Assembly: GCA_021399445.1 (NCBI GenBank)
Contig: JAJTUQ010000003.1
Coordinates: 4,650,001 to 4,714,000, forward strand
Origin: Xylogone sp. PMI_703
Taxonomy: Eukaryota; Ascomycota; Leotiomycetes
Length of the DNA: 64,000 nt
Direction of reading: 5' to 3'
In this document: positions 47,088 through 59,163 of the stretch, piece by piece
How positions within the stretch are numbered: position 1 is the first letter of the stretch
Layout: each line of letters opens with the position of its first letter
The notes under the pieces: generated by a model
What the model saw: the letters and a program-made list of their open reading frames with translations, nothing else
Told to the model about the DNA's origin: nothing
The model's database searches: none
Program-made: the position numbers and the translations under genes

Positions 47088-48136
47088 TGAGAAGGAAGAA
47101 GAGCATATTATCAATGTGCAACATGGTGAGGGTTTTATAAAGAAATTAAGAATGGGAGAAGAACTAGGAAAGAACAGTTTGAATTAATAGACGAGATTCT
47201 TATTTTGACTGAGAAGTGAATTTGGGGTTGTGACGGCATAGGTCTCTCATGCATTCATAACACCTAAAACTTAACGTATTTTAGCGTCGAAAAAAGGCAT
47301 CTTGCCGCATTAAGTGAATATGAAGCTAATTTGGAATCCCTTGAGGAATTTTCAAGCTTGCATTGGGATACAGTATCAGGCGTACCGATGGATATCAATC
47401 GAATCGTCGAAAACCTGGACGATGACGATGACGAACTGATCGAATTTATGCTATTTTTTCTTATAATCGCACTATGGAGGCGTCGGCGTCAGTCAAGCTA
47501 GTGCAGATCCCCAGCGAACACAACTCTGGCACAACATGGTTCTTCGATTTTACACTATTACGTTCCTGATTCAAGCACAGGAGGTTGCACAAGGTGAATA
47601 CGGAATATTCACTACCAGTCTTGATACAATGTGCCAATAATCGTCATGTCGCCCAATCAGGTACCGAACTCGAGGATGCAGAGGATGCCAGCCACAATCA
47701 ACCGCATCATGTGGGATTTTTCGAATTCCCAAGAGTGTCCAGGAATCTTGTTACTTACTATGTACATACCCATCGGAGGGCTTTGGATGTATGAATATGC
47801 GCAGCATAAACCTCGATAGCGAGACCTATGTAGGAGAGATCAGGCGGTACATGAATTTCAATGCACATGTTGGCTCCTCTATTTTAATAACCCTGCAACG
47901 TTGTATACGAAAGATTAATTCAAATGCATTCTATGTGGAATTCTGTTTTAGAGAATAAAGTTTATTGTAGCCAAAACTGAAGGTATAATAAAACATATAG
48001 TAATGAGAGTAGACATTGAACTATAAGAGTAAAGAGATCGTATCATGGCCAACACCTACGAAAGAGCATTGAGCTTCTTCCCCTGGACACCGATAATCCC
48101 ATTCAGAACAAACAAGGCAAATAACTATCGAACCCG
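47088..48136. other. intergenic with an orphan exon-like stretch
   Basis: 1,049 bp between two minus-strand genes. It contains a plus-strand coding-like fragment (47285-47501, listed separately). The rest is AT-rich with no coding signal. Confidence 0.4.
47285..47501 (+). other. orphan exon-like fragment
   Basis: After a TTTTAG acceptor-like site, frame 0 reads HLAALSEYEANLESLEEF, then WDTVSGVPMDINRIVENLDD and ends in DDDELIEFMLFFLIIALWRR before TAG. The acidic run followed by a hydrophobic helix and an Arg cluster recalls the N-terminus of Harbinger-like transposases, but this is a weak guess. No matching exons were found. Confidence 0.25.
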
Positions 48137-48902
48137 TCACATCGTATTTGCACGGATCCTCTTTTGACGCCACAGCCCCGTGTTTAACGTTGATTTATGT
48201 TTCATTATCTGTTCATCGCTGAATCTATGCTGTCTGGATTTCAGATGCCTCTTGAGGTTATCCCAGCGGAGATATGGCTTCTTTGATCGAGAACAGGTTT
48301 TATCGGGACAATATAACTGTACCAGGCGCGTATGAAGATTCAAATGGCGTTCCAGATGGGTCACGGTGATGCATTTCGTCGAACACATATTGCACTGAAG
48401 AGGGGGGTTATGGCTTTTGGCATGCTTTCTATTGTGAAAGTATCGGTAATTAGCAAAGTGTTTAGGGATATTTACTTTCGAGTCTAGGTACTGACTTGAG
48501 GTCATTTGAACTCTTAAAAGTATCCCCTTTCCTCTTGCAACCCGGATGTAAGCAAATATGTGTTGTCAGTTTCTCAGCTCTTTGGTCTGGTGAAGGCGAG
48601 CCCTCTGACCCGGACTCGCTCGCTGTAGATGACGCGCTCTCTTCGGAACCGAGTACTTCGTCTAGATACTCTGCGTAAGAATCTCTAATATAGTTCATTG
48701 GTTGAAATCCATCATCAGATGGTTGAAAAGAGTGAAATTTGACTACAATATCCCCGACCCCGAAAGCTTCAAAATCGAAGTAATAGCGTCCAAAACCATA
48801 TGAAGGAATGTATTCATTAAGATGATATAACGAAATCTCAGGCAAATATATGTTATCATCGGAGAAGAAGCCGTTGACCCATACTTGCCCACCAGAGGGC
48901 AC
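48137..48902 (-). CDS. C2H2 zinc-finger protein, 5' end unresolved
   Basis: Exons 48902-48496 and 48428-48137 join in phase (about 232 aa visible). The exon junction falls inside a C2H2 finger: CLHPGCKRKGDTFKSSNDLK joins KHAKSH, followed by CNMCSTKCITVTHLERHLNLH and CPDKTCSRSKKPYLRWDNLK, then RHLKSRQH. Three C2H2-type fingers suggest a DNA-binding role. Upstream is an acidic/Ser-rich segment (GSEESASSTASESGSEGS). The first codon read is GTG and there is no ATG before an in-frame TAG, so an earlier exon probably exists (acceptor CCTCTAG near 48912). Confidence 0.6.
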
Positions 48903-51900
48903 AATGTCAGCCTAGAGGCGCATGCTTAACCACTGGTGTTTGAGATCAAAAAATTGATCGAAGATGAAATCGAATTAGAGAACAAGGTGAAAGGCCTTAC
49001 AAAAACGACAGCTTAATGATAGAGAATCAACGTGAGATCCCACCAGATATATTCTTGATAAAATTTGAGGCCTCCCATACTCCGGCGATCTTTTGCATAT
49101 TGCGACATAACCCTGCATAAATCTGCTAATGTAGTGGGAGGCCTCATTCGTGTTGGTAGGCGATTATTGGGCAGGTCCGATCATTTGCAACATCTGTGAT
49201 GCGCCCTAGTATCAAAGAGCAAAAATGCCTTGCCAACAAAGTCACTCATGGCCTGGTGTCGGCAAATAGAAACTCGAATTTTCCAACAATGGAATCAATC
49301 GGGTCAGCTTTGGGTAGACCAGAGGCTGAGCGGAGCGCCGACAGGGTGAGACGTACCAGAAATGTGTGGTTATTGGTTTCCAACACCACGGTCTTCACAC
49401 TTGTGGCATCGTTTCATTGGATATTGCGAAGTGCATGAAATGCTACATAACATGGTAACTGGACTGTAGCGGTACCAGTGAGCTGTTTTGGAGCTGCTGG
49501 CTAGATAGTTTAACAGGAAAATACACAGACGAATTGCCTTCGCTGATTTAAGACAACCCAGAGTGATGCACGACGCTCTCGACAGCAGTCTTGACGATTT
49601 CAGCGCCGTACAAGGCATGCGAGGCTGTCGGAAGAGAACTCATGTTGTGACCTCAGAGAAACTAATCGGGACACCTTCGCTGTACCCCATCTGATAGGTC
49701 CGAAGCGACCCTTAAGACATCGTCCCTCCGACAAGCAGTCTTAATCGGTTTCCATCCAAGGTCATACTACGGTAGTCCTCTAGGCCAGAAAGATGTAAAT
49801 ACAGACTAGCGCCTAACTCACCAACCATGCGAACCACCCCAAGCTCTTATTCGTGAATCCCTTCCGTACTCCACATTCACGATCATCTCCTCCAGATATC
49901 ACATTTTCTCAGTGATAGCTTCCAGTTCAAGGGCATTTTGTCCATGATGGGCTTTTGAAACATACCCAGCGACTCATTTACTGTCTCATGCTCGGACTGG
50001 GAAAGGGAGATCGGGAACAAGGTCTTCGATCTGCTGATTCAACCGAAACCTTGGCACTATTATCAAAATGATATCTACAAACGATTCATATTTGAGCATC
50101 AGGATCTAGATATAATATATCAAATTCCTCCGTCATGCGTGCTCCCTCTGATTTATCAAAGAATTTTTACGAGGATCTTATAGAGCCTTACAGGCGCTTC
50201 AAGCACACGTCTTAGATGCTATGGGCTTGACTCATGTTGGCACATGAACTAGACATCTTTAACGACCAACTAGCAGCAAACTCAGCTTCTGAGTCGAGGA
50301 AGCTTAGGTTACAAGAGCTGCTATTTATATGCATGACGCTACTTGCTGCCAGACTTGAATATAACTCCATGGTCCGGTTGAAATTTACCAAGGCTTTCTG
50401 AGTATGGTGGGAAGTCTTCCAACAAAATGGTTGGGGTGTGGGTCGACCTGAGCAAACTCACCAGCACAATACATACTTCAATGCTGTTTTCTACATCGAC
50501 AATGAAAGAAGTCCTGTGGTCTGGAAATTATATTGAACTTTCAAATCATTTCAAATACAGTTCAAATACAGTTTGCTCCAGTAGGGCCAGAAATTCCCTG
50601 GCCTTTCTTCTAATGTGTCCATGGACGGAACAGAAATTGGTTCTATCCAAGATGTCCCTATAATGAAGCATCATTGGGTAAGAACGTACGCAAACCCAAT
50701 GGCCGTTCGAGCTGCCATAATGGAAGCCTTCTCACAATAGCACACTCGGCTGCTGAACTCTGCCATATACACCAAACTACGAGCAGTAAATTTAGAAGGA
50801 CATCCCGGATACTCTTCATTGAGGATGTCGTTCACAATGTATGTCAAATTAGCAGGCAGGCTTGCGTTGGCGTATGCTAGAATCATTTGATTTCATCTTG
50901 CTCACGCCTTTCAACGCTTCAATAGCGCCTATTTTTTCCTTCTCAAGGCGAATATTCACCCTAAGTATTCAACATATTGAGTTGTGTAATGAGAGCTCGC
51001 ATATGGACCTACTACAGTTACTTGAGCAGTATATACTACGCTACCATTCTCGAGCGCCATCTCCGTCATTCCCGGTTCAAGGTGGGTGGTCCATGGGAGT
51101 TGTAAAGATATAGAAGTTCATATACTTGTGTCAAGGTGCTGATTCTCCGGAGCGAAGCCAAGCACTAAAATAAGTAGACTTATATTGACAGTACAGAGAA
51201 GAGAAGAAATAGCCGGCTATTATGGAATTGATACACCAGAAATACTAACTCTGCCTGTATTTACAGCACCAAAAGCGCAAGGCTGAAGCGTCAGAGCTGA
51301 GTTGAGTCGTATTACCCCCGGATCGGCCACTGGATGTACCGAACCTCATGACGCTCTGCTACTGGGAGTAGTTTAGTGTCCCGCCGAAGCATCCTACACC
51401 CGCTGATCTGTTCTGGAGCAAGAATCTCGGCTGCAATTTTAGTTCCCGCATTCAGTATTACCCGAAGTCTCGTGAGATCCGCAGAGTGAACTCAGGCCCG
51501 GCTGACCGATGTATCGTGATGGGCAGAAAAAATACAAGGAAATGACGAGCAAGATCACGGCTACAAGGTAAATGCGACAACTTCTTTACAATCGGCAATG
51601 AATTTGAAATAACAAACGGATTCTACAGCTGTGAAAGGCTGTTTATCTTCGCTTACAAGCTTCTTATCTCTTATGCTCTCCAAATACCGCTGAGCGGCGT
51701 GCGTGTTCGTCTTCTCAAGCGCGTAGAGGGTGAACCAGCACTGTCCCTCTCGTCATATAGCAGCACACATTCCCACTGGAAATGAAGAAATCGCATTCTC
51801 TCTGGCATGCGGGAAAGCGGAGAAGTGAGACTTCTGGATGGCCGGTAAAAGACAGATATCGTTTGACATAAATTAATCACACCGCCAACCATTTCCGAAT

Positions 51901-52233
51901 CCAGACCACAGCATTTACCCTCGATTTGGGTTTGCGGGAAAGTTTCCGCCAGCGCCGCTAACACTGCCTATATGGCAATATATACTTAAGCATATCCAAA
52001 CACTAACGACGTACTAAAAAATAAAATATAATCACTACGGCAAAATGAGCAGACTTTCCGAAAGCATGAAGTGGGGAAATGACCACGTAGAGGTACAAAT
52101 ACACATATTGGGACAGCAGCAACGGGCCGAGGGAGATCTAGACTGGGAATCTAAATATAAAAAGCATTTTAACTTCCTCTCCGCTTGAATTGCTTTGCTG
52201 TACGATAATCATACTGGTCGCAATCTCCCCGCA
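48903..52233. other. 3.3-kb stretch without an intact gene
   Basis: Many short ORFs on both strands, none longer than about 100 codons with family resemblance. Some plus-strand pieces near 50265-50500 and 50690-50900 look protein-like (for example NTYFNAVFYIDNERSPVVW) but are cut by stops and frame changes, so degraded gene remnants are likely. No family can be named. Confidence 0.35.
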
Positions 52234-53404
52234 ATGTTGTTTCGTCATATTGCTCTTGTCGCCTTTGCGAGCCTCCCCTTCTCCTTTGCCCAAATCTCCG
52301 ACAACTTCGATAGTGGATGGGACCAAACAAAATGGCCTATTTACGCTCCTGACTGCAACCAGGTAAATTCATTTCTTACGTAGAGAAGCTTGCAAGCCGG
52401 GAGCTGTTACGCAGCCCGTTCTGTGACCCGTCTAATAGATCTTTCCATCTATCCTTATATCCCATCTCTTAGAAATCCTCGAATTCGGAGCTCATTCTTA
52501 AATGTAGAAAAAACTCTAACAGATATTAATCTGATAAACAGGGCGGTACAGTCACTCTCGATACCACCACCGGCCATAGTGGAACCAACTCAATAAAGGT
52601 TACTAGCCCTGGTGGTTACTGTGGACATATCTTTTTCGGTACTACACAAGTACCCAGCGGCGATGTTTACGTCCGGGTTTGGCTGTGAGTTTTCGTTGCG
52701 GCATACGCAATGCTAAAACCAAATACTAATATTTATCGATCTCTAGCAAAGCCAGCCTCGCCCTGACTTCTAACCACGTCTCCTTTATAACGATGCCTGA
52801 CACCGCCGAAGGCTCCAACAAGCATCTCCGTATTGGTGGCCAGAGCCAAATTCTAATGTACAACCGCGAGGTCGATGATGCAACTCTTCCTGATCTCTCT
52901 CCACAGGGTATTGCGTCCTCTGAGCCCCTCCCCACAGGGACCTGGCAATGCTTTGAATACCATCTAGGCACCGATGGGAGCATTGAAACATGGCTGAACA
53001 GTGACGCTATTCCCGGTCTCACCACCGCGAACAACCCTAATGCCCAAGGGTGGACTCGCAGTTCGATTATACCCAAGATCACAGGTGTCTATTTTGGCTG
53101 GGAATCGTACGGCGGTGATTCCAACACCTTCTGGTATGATGACGTCGCCATTGGCTCAACCCGGGTTGGATGTGGTTCATCTTCTTCCTCTGGAACCACT
53201 TCTAGTGCTACAGGCAGACCCACCACAACAACTACCAGCGGGGGGATAACTACCACTACACGTCCTGTAACCACAACTACGCCTGTAGGGGGGACAGTGC
53301 CATTGTATGGTCAGTGTGGTGGAATAGGCTGGACTGGCGGTACTGTCTGCGCGAGCGGAACCTGTAAAGTCAGCAATCCTTATTACAGTCAGTGCTTGCC
53401 ATAA
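52234..53404 (+). CDS. cip1: Cip1-like cellulose-induced secreted protein with CBM1
   Basis: Three exons: 52234-52362, 52542-52684 and 52747-53404 (309 aa). A signal peptide ([19 protein letters not shown]) leads into [20 protein letters not shown] and a Cip1-type beta-sandwich: [20 protein letters not shown], then [33 protein letters not shown] and [21 protein letters not shown] Ser/Thr-rich linker then carries a C-terminal family-1 cellulose-binding module ([20 protein letters not shown], ending YYSQCLP) with its four cysteines. Cip1 of Trichoderma reesei is co-induced with cellulases, and related proteins have been reported with lyase activity on glucuronan. The protein should be extracellular and bind cellulose. 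First intron is long (179 nt). The gene is intact. Confidence 0.93.
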
Positions 53405-56400
53405 AGAGCTATCATTTCTTGAAGTGGAGGAGACAAGGTTGTATATAACTCTGTTAAACAATAACTACTCGTCATGGGGTGCAACACCATTCAAGTACTA
53501 CTTAGATACCGAGAAGTCTCATACTTGCTTTGTGAGGATAGAAGTTGGTCAACAAGCTCGCTGGATACAAAAGTACATTAAACTTCCAACCATTAATTTC
53601 CATAACTTCATTTCTAGTCGTAATTCGGCTCTAGCTACCAGCACACTGCTTCAATCTTGATCGGTAAGATGGTAATTGTCATGCTAGCATTGTACCGACC
53701 CCCGCTCATATTACTACACAAATATCGCGTTCAGATCATGAATTGAAAGCCTAGGTAAGCTCAGACTTAATGTCCTGCTATACAGGCAAACAAAGTAATT
53801 AAAGCTAGAATACTCAAAAGTACTAAGTAATTAATTGTATAGTTGCGGAATTGTTAATCCGAGATCATGGCTCTTATACTGAGTGGGCGAACAGTCAAAA
53901 ACTCAGCTATTCTCTCATAAGAATCAACAGCTGGGTCTTTCTCAACCCGTAGATACGACTATTATGTATCCCCTGGTATACAACTCATCTACAAATGCTT
54001 TCTAGAGCCTATTCAAGAATTGATACTGATATTCAGTCATGATTACATTCTCAAGTGGGCATGCGTATTAGCCCTAAAAGTGGTCCAGAATCAGCAGATT
54101 ACTTAGTCTGCTAACTAAGGATTCTCCTAAATACTGCTTTGATGTTGAATCAGATGTTTAGACAGGAATAGAGGTGAAATCTCTTACAACTACAGTCTTT
54201 CCAACTACAGTCTTTCTTACTACAGTCTTTCTTACTACAGCTACCATAGCCGCGGCTACAGCAATTCAGTCAATAGATTTCGTGGCCCAGAAACCAAAAG
54301 CCAACAAGTATATATGCTGTAGAAACTTTGCATTGTAGAATACTCACTGCTAAATCACTATGAATAATTTGTTAGATGCTGTAGTAGATATCAGCTGACT
54401 AGTTAACGGTGATGCCTAATAGCTTTTCGCTCAAAAGATGTGATAACGAGAACGAGTGTTAAGGTTTCTCTCCTCTCATTGTTAGGACAGACTTCTTTAT
54501 ATCCAAATATAGTTGAGCACATGTAAACAGATTTATATTTGTTTATCGTAGATGATAATTTTTACAACAAAGTGGGTAATATTTCTCTTGTCTTGTAATA
54601 AAAATTCACAAAATACAATAATAATATTTTTTGAATCTTTAACCTTTATTACTAGTCAATGATTTTAACAAAATAACGACTATATGAACACAATTCTTTA
54701 TTACAATGAAATACCAAACTTGGCAAAGTATGTTGATTTGATTGTGTTACAAGTTGCATGACTGGGAGGTATATCCTATCACGTGAAGCAATGATGATGC
54801 ATGTAATGCCTTAAATATGAGACAGTAAATATCCACTCCTTTGATTAACCAAGTTAGGCAATATCTCCGTCGGCTTCTGCGCTGACATAGCTAGGCAGGC
54901 AGCCCAATGATTGGCTAGTGTACAGTACTAAGGTACATGCTTAACTGGATGTTAAGCACACGTTAAGCACTGTTTTATGTAAAGTGCACAAGTAACGTGA
55001 AGTACAGTACAAGGTACGTGAGGTTAAGGATCCCCTCTTTTCATGAGACAGTTACCGGGGGATGCAAGAACTTCTGTTACAATGTAGCACGGCTAGATAT
55101 TAACAAAAGATTTTCGTTGGTATTCACATTATCGTGCTCTCATGAGGGGTGGGCTGGTTCATCCGCAGATACTCATCTAGAGCTTTAGTGAACATGCAGA
55201 GAAATTTTGCAACTCTTCTGAATCAGACCATATCCAGTATTTTCGCATGTATCACTTCAAAAGAGTCCGGTAAGAGCTAGTCCTTGAGAATAACCTCATT
55301 GACAGTCCAGTTCAACGTAGATAGCTCACTCTTAAAGCATCCAAAGGGGCTGGCCACAGTGACAGAAAAGAACCTGCGTAACCGAAGGCAAGCTGCAGAT
55401 GCTACAGCAAGCTAAGACAGGGGCCGATTCATGAGGGTTTGCTTTGCCTCTCATGCACCTAGAATATGGAGAACACTTCTGGTACTCTGCAATGCTACAG
55501 TGAAAGTGACACGAGTACAACCCATTCTTACCCGGGGCTGGGTTGGCATCTCCACTCGATAGTGGAAGGTGGCTGCTTCTTGACATGCAGGGCAAGCAAA
55601 CATATGATGCATCAGCACAGTACCTGCATGAACCCCGTTCACATCTGCCGTGGGCGTAGAGGTGTAGGTAGTCACAATTCCGGATGAATAGAAGGGAAGA
55701 GCCAAGCACTCATTGCTAACTGCCGCAAGCGAGGTGTGAAAGGAGTAAACGGAGGCATGAGTTGTATGTTGGGGTTACAATATTGATTTCTTACTGTACA
55801 CGGTACATGAACCATCTGTGTGCCCAGCACGGAGTAATCCCGTGGAACAACTCTCCGTTCTCAAAAACGGATGAACTCCGAACTGGTCAGAGTTCTAGAA
55901 AATCAAGCTATGAGTTTAAAAGACAGGGAAAATCGGGAGCACAGAGCCCGTTGCTGTACAACCACTCGTGTCAGATATTCCTAGGTGACACCGTCCATTC
56001 CGTACCTTGCCTCTGGTTCGTTCGTAACTGCATATTTGTGCTCGCACTGCACCGATAATTGCGCCACATCAGCAACCCCATGATTAGTTTTGTGTCCAGC
56101 ACCGTTTGAGTATTACCGAGACACACCATGGCCGGACATATGCCGTGCCCATGTGTGTGTGGCGGTGGACGCCCAGGTTTCACCGCGGTGTGGGTACAAC
56201 AGGAACATCCGCAGGGTCCTGGACGATAAGACTGATGAGATATTGACAGGCATTCTTGAGGAGAGTCTAGAAGGTGTGTATCAGCTCATTTTTTTCGATA
56301 TCCATAGTCACATTTCGGTATAGCTACCGGAATGGTTTAGATGAAGGTGAAGCGCTATTGCAGCTATTGAGTGGAAACAGTATCACCTACTCTAAGATAC

Positions 56401-56988
56401 TACCCAGTTGCGTTGGAATACTAGATATTGAATATTAGCTCGGAGATTTTCCACCCGGTCTCAAACTCCCTCTTGGGATCTCGTAGTGGGTCTCTAGGGA
56501 GGATGCTTTCTCCTGAACTTCAGGATTAGGGGTCATAGGTACCGAGAGCTGTAATGGAACAATGGGGCTACCGATGGTATCACTCCATTTGACACTTTTG
56601 CACATAACTCTGAAGAGGCTTAACTTAATTCATGAACAGAAACATAGTATTATGCTTTTGTGAAATGACAAAGTCCTATCCTTGCGACCAATGCTCTTCT
56701 GAAGTGTAATATCCAACACCGTAAAGAAGAATCTCATCATACATAATACACGCTTTCTCTATGCATACATACATACACCGTTCCAGAGAAGTAAGCTGAT
56801 CGTAATATCTGAAATAAATGCCAAAGAGAACAAAAAAGACAAAGAAGACGTAAAGGAAAACGATAGATGCACACGTAACACTGGTGATGAGGTGAACTAG
56901 TGGTAAACAAAACGAAAAACACCCAGGCGCGATCTAGTCAGCAGCAAAATCTACCAGAAAAACTCCTTCAGCAAATAGGCTGCAACTT
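53405..56988. other. 3.6-kb AT-rich gene-free region
   Basis: The stretch 53.7-54.9 kb is notably AT-rich with many stops in all frames, compatible with degraded repeat DNA. It includes the 15-bp tandem repeat at 54189-54245 and paired GTACAGTAC elements at 54920 and 55002. From 55.0 to 56.6 kb base composition is more normal, but no coherent coding reading was found. Confidence 0.4.
54189..54245. repeat. 15-bp tandem repeat
   Basis: ACTACAGTCTTT starts at 54189, 54204 and 54219, and a partial copy at 54234, spaced exactly 15 bp. Confidence 0.75.
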
Positions 56989-58598
56989 TTACATCATTCC
57001 TTTAACCATGGTCCTCATGCCGTTCTTAGGCTGCATACCCATCCCACGCCCATTGGCGTCGGTGTTTGAGTCTCCATCCGATGGCTGTTCCTCGACCTTG
57101 ATGTCGATGTCCGTCTTAACGTTGATGCCCTCATTAACGCGACTTCGCGCCCTCAGTTCGATTTCGCTTCCAGTATCTCCTAAGCTCTCCTCATCAGCGT
57201 TGTTGCCGCGGTCAGTCATTCGCTCGAAGCCATTCGGGTCGAAAGGTGGGTTGCGGGATCGTGTATTTGGACCGAGTCTGCTGCCAGATGTGAGGCCGCC
57301 GGAGATGACGTTGGAAGAATAGTCTTTGGAATTGCCCTTCAATATGCTGCCGAATAAAGGACGGAGGAGGGGTAGGTTGCCAGAGGTGATACCAATGCCG
57401 AGTTCAAGATAGGTCCATACGCCAGGGTCAACCTGGGTGACTGCAGAATAATTTAGCAAGTGTGTAAAGAAATTAAGTTAGCTAAGATATGGTTAGATAC
57501 GTACAGGTGATGTCCTTGGTATTGATACTGAGAAGCGCAATGAAACGGAGGACACTAGCCAAGCAGACACTGTATCGCGGGATTAGTTAGTCTGCGCATC
57601 AGAGTCAGTGTATGCTATGACTTACAATCCACCAAGCAAGAAGATGCCAATGAGAGCTATCCTTCGTCTCTTGTCGATTTGTAACTGCCAAACCATGGGC
57701 ACCGGCATAGCAAGAATGAAGAGATCACCGACAAACGACAGCACGCCGTTAGTGAGACCGATAGTGATGAGGGCATTGGGGAGACAGTGTCCAGGTTGAT
57801 TCTTATCCCAGAAGTAAGATATAGGTAGACATTGTAGCATATTGCTGAAGAAGGCGGCGATAGCCCATAGTAGTGTGTAGATCCAGGCGCCGAGGGCTAC
57901 TCGCCGGAAAGTTCGACTTGTTCGGAACAGGCGGGTGTAGAAGAGCAAGATGGACGTTTTGATGCAGAACAGACATGGTGGATTTCCTCTCTGAAGAACG
58001 AAGAGCGACTATATTTTGTTTATGTGTGGTTAGTTTCATCGTAGTAAGTTTGCATAGCAAGGGGCCGAATCGTGAGCAGAATGCTACGGTGGTGTGTGGT
58101 GGGGAGAGATCAGCGGATCGCCTTACTATATTGAACTTCCTGAGATCTGCCTTTGGCACATTGACCTCATGCTGACCGAGTCCGACAGTCAATCCTAATT
58201 AAACACGAATCTGGTCAGCTACTGTAGGAAAAGAAAGTTTAGATAACTCTTTTCATCTAGGATCTGCTCCCGGATAATCAATGGGTTACAATCAATTGTT
58301 CCCTCATTCGTTTGAAGACGGAATAGGGATGAAAGAAGCAAAATCGCTCTCAAAAACAGTACTCACCATAATACAGACATATCGCAGGAATCCAACTGAA
58401 TGGAAGAGATGCTCCCATCATGTAGTCATCTGGCATGAAATTCTGCCTGGACTTCTTTCGCGCCCATAATCGAAGGACGTAAGATAGATGAGAAACGACC
58501 AGGACAATTGTGGTGGAAACGAGTACCGTGGTTTTCCTTGTATTGACATCCGGCGACGCCAGATCGATCCGGTGCGCAACAATTGCTTGTGACTCCAT
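56989..58598 (-). CDS. SAT4/rhodopsin-like fungal integral membrane protein
   Basis: Five exons fit in phase: 58598-58367, 58194-58127, 58008-57626, 57569-57505 and 57440-56989 (399 aa). Predicted membrane helices include TTVLVSTTIVLVVSHLSYVL, then CLFCIKTSILLFYTRLF, GAWIYTLLWAIAAFFSNML and GVLSFVGDLFILAMPVPMVW. The blocks FWDKNQPGHC, QLQIDKRRRIALIGIFLLGG and QVDPGVWTYLELGIG are the standard signature of the fungal SAT4 (rhodopsin-domain) seven-helix family. The function is unknown; some members lie in secondary-metabolite clusters or are PTH11-like receptors. The C-terminal tail (120 aa) is charged and ends at TAA 56989. The start of exon 3 (58008) is less certain. Confidence 0.85.
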
Positions 58599-59137
58599 GA
58601 TTTCCCTTTTCCCTATTCTTTTCCCTCTTCCTAACTCTCTGGCCTAGGTCCCTAACTACTCAAGAAGAGGAAGGAACGACGACGGCAAAGCAAAGCAAAG
58701 CTAAAAGCTAAAGAAAAGGTGAAAAACAAGAGAGGCCGTCAATCAAAAAACTCCAGGAGAGCGTTCTCTCTGTTTTAAGAAAAAGGTGGGGACCTGTGGT
58801 AGTTGAAGTATTATACAAAAAGGATATGAGATAGTGGCGTATGGTATATTTTTTGTGACTGGAATAAAATTTCTAGCCTCCCTGGTGATCTGATTTGGGA
58901 ATGCACCGATCTCATCATGTTGCCATCCTGCAGCAAGAGAGAGGAAACACAGATTGAGAACCCCTCCCCTTTTCCTGATTGATCGGTTGTCTTTTTCTGG
59001 TGTACAGTAATACTTGTAGAACGAAAAGAGACCAGGTGTAAGCTCATAGAAGAGGTCAAGCGAAGAGTGGAAAGAATTATCCTGGTAGGAAGAAGGCCGC
59101 TGTGGAATACTGTTCGTGCAGGGGGAAAAGGAATAGG

Positions 59138-59163
59138 GTGGTAGTGGTGGTAGTGGTGGTGGT
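59138..59163. repeat. GGT/AGT trinucleotide microsatellite
   Basis: GGTGGTAGTGGTGGTAGTGG followed by TGGTGG; pure trinucleotide repeat of GGT with AGT interruptions. Confidence 0.7.
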
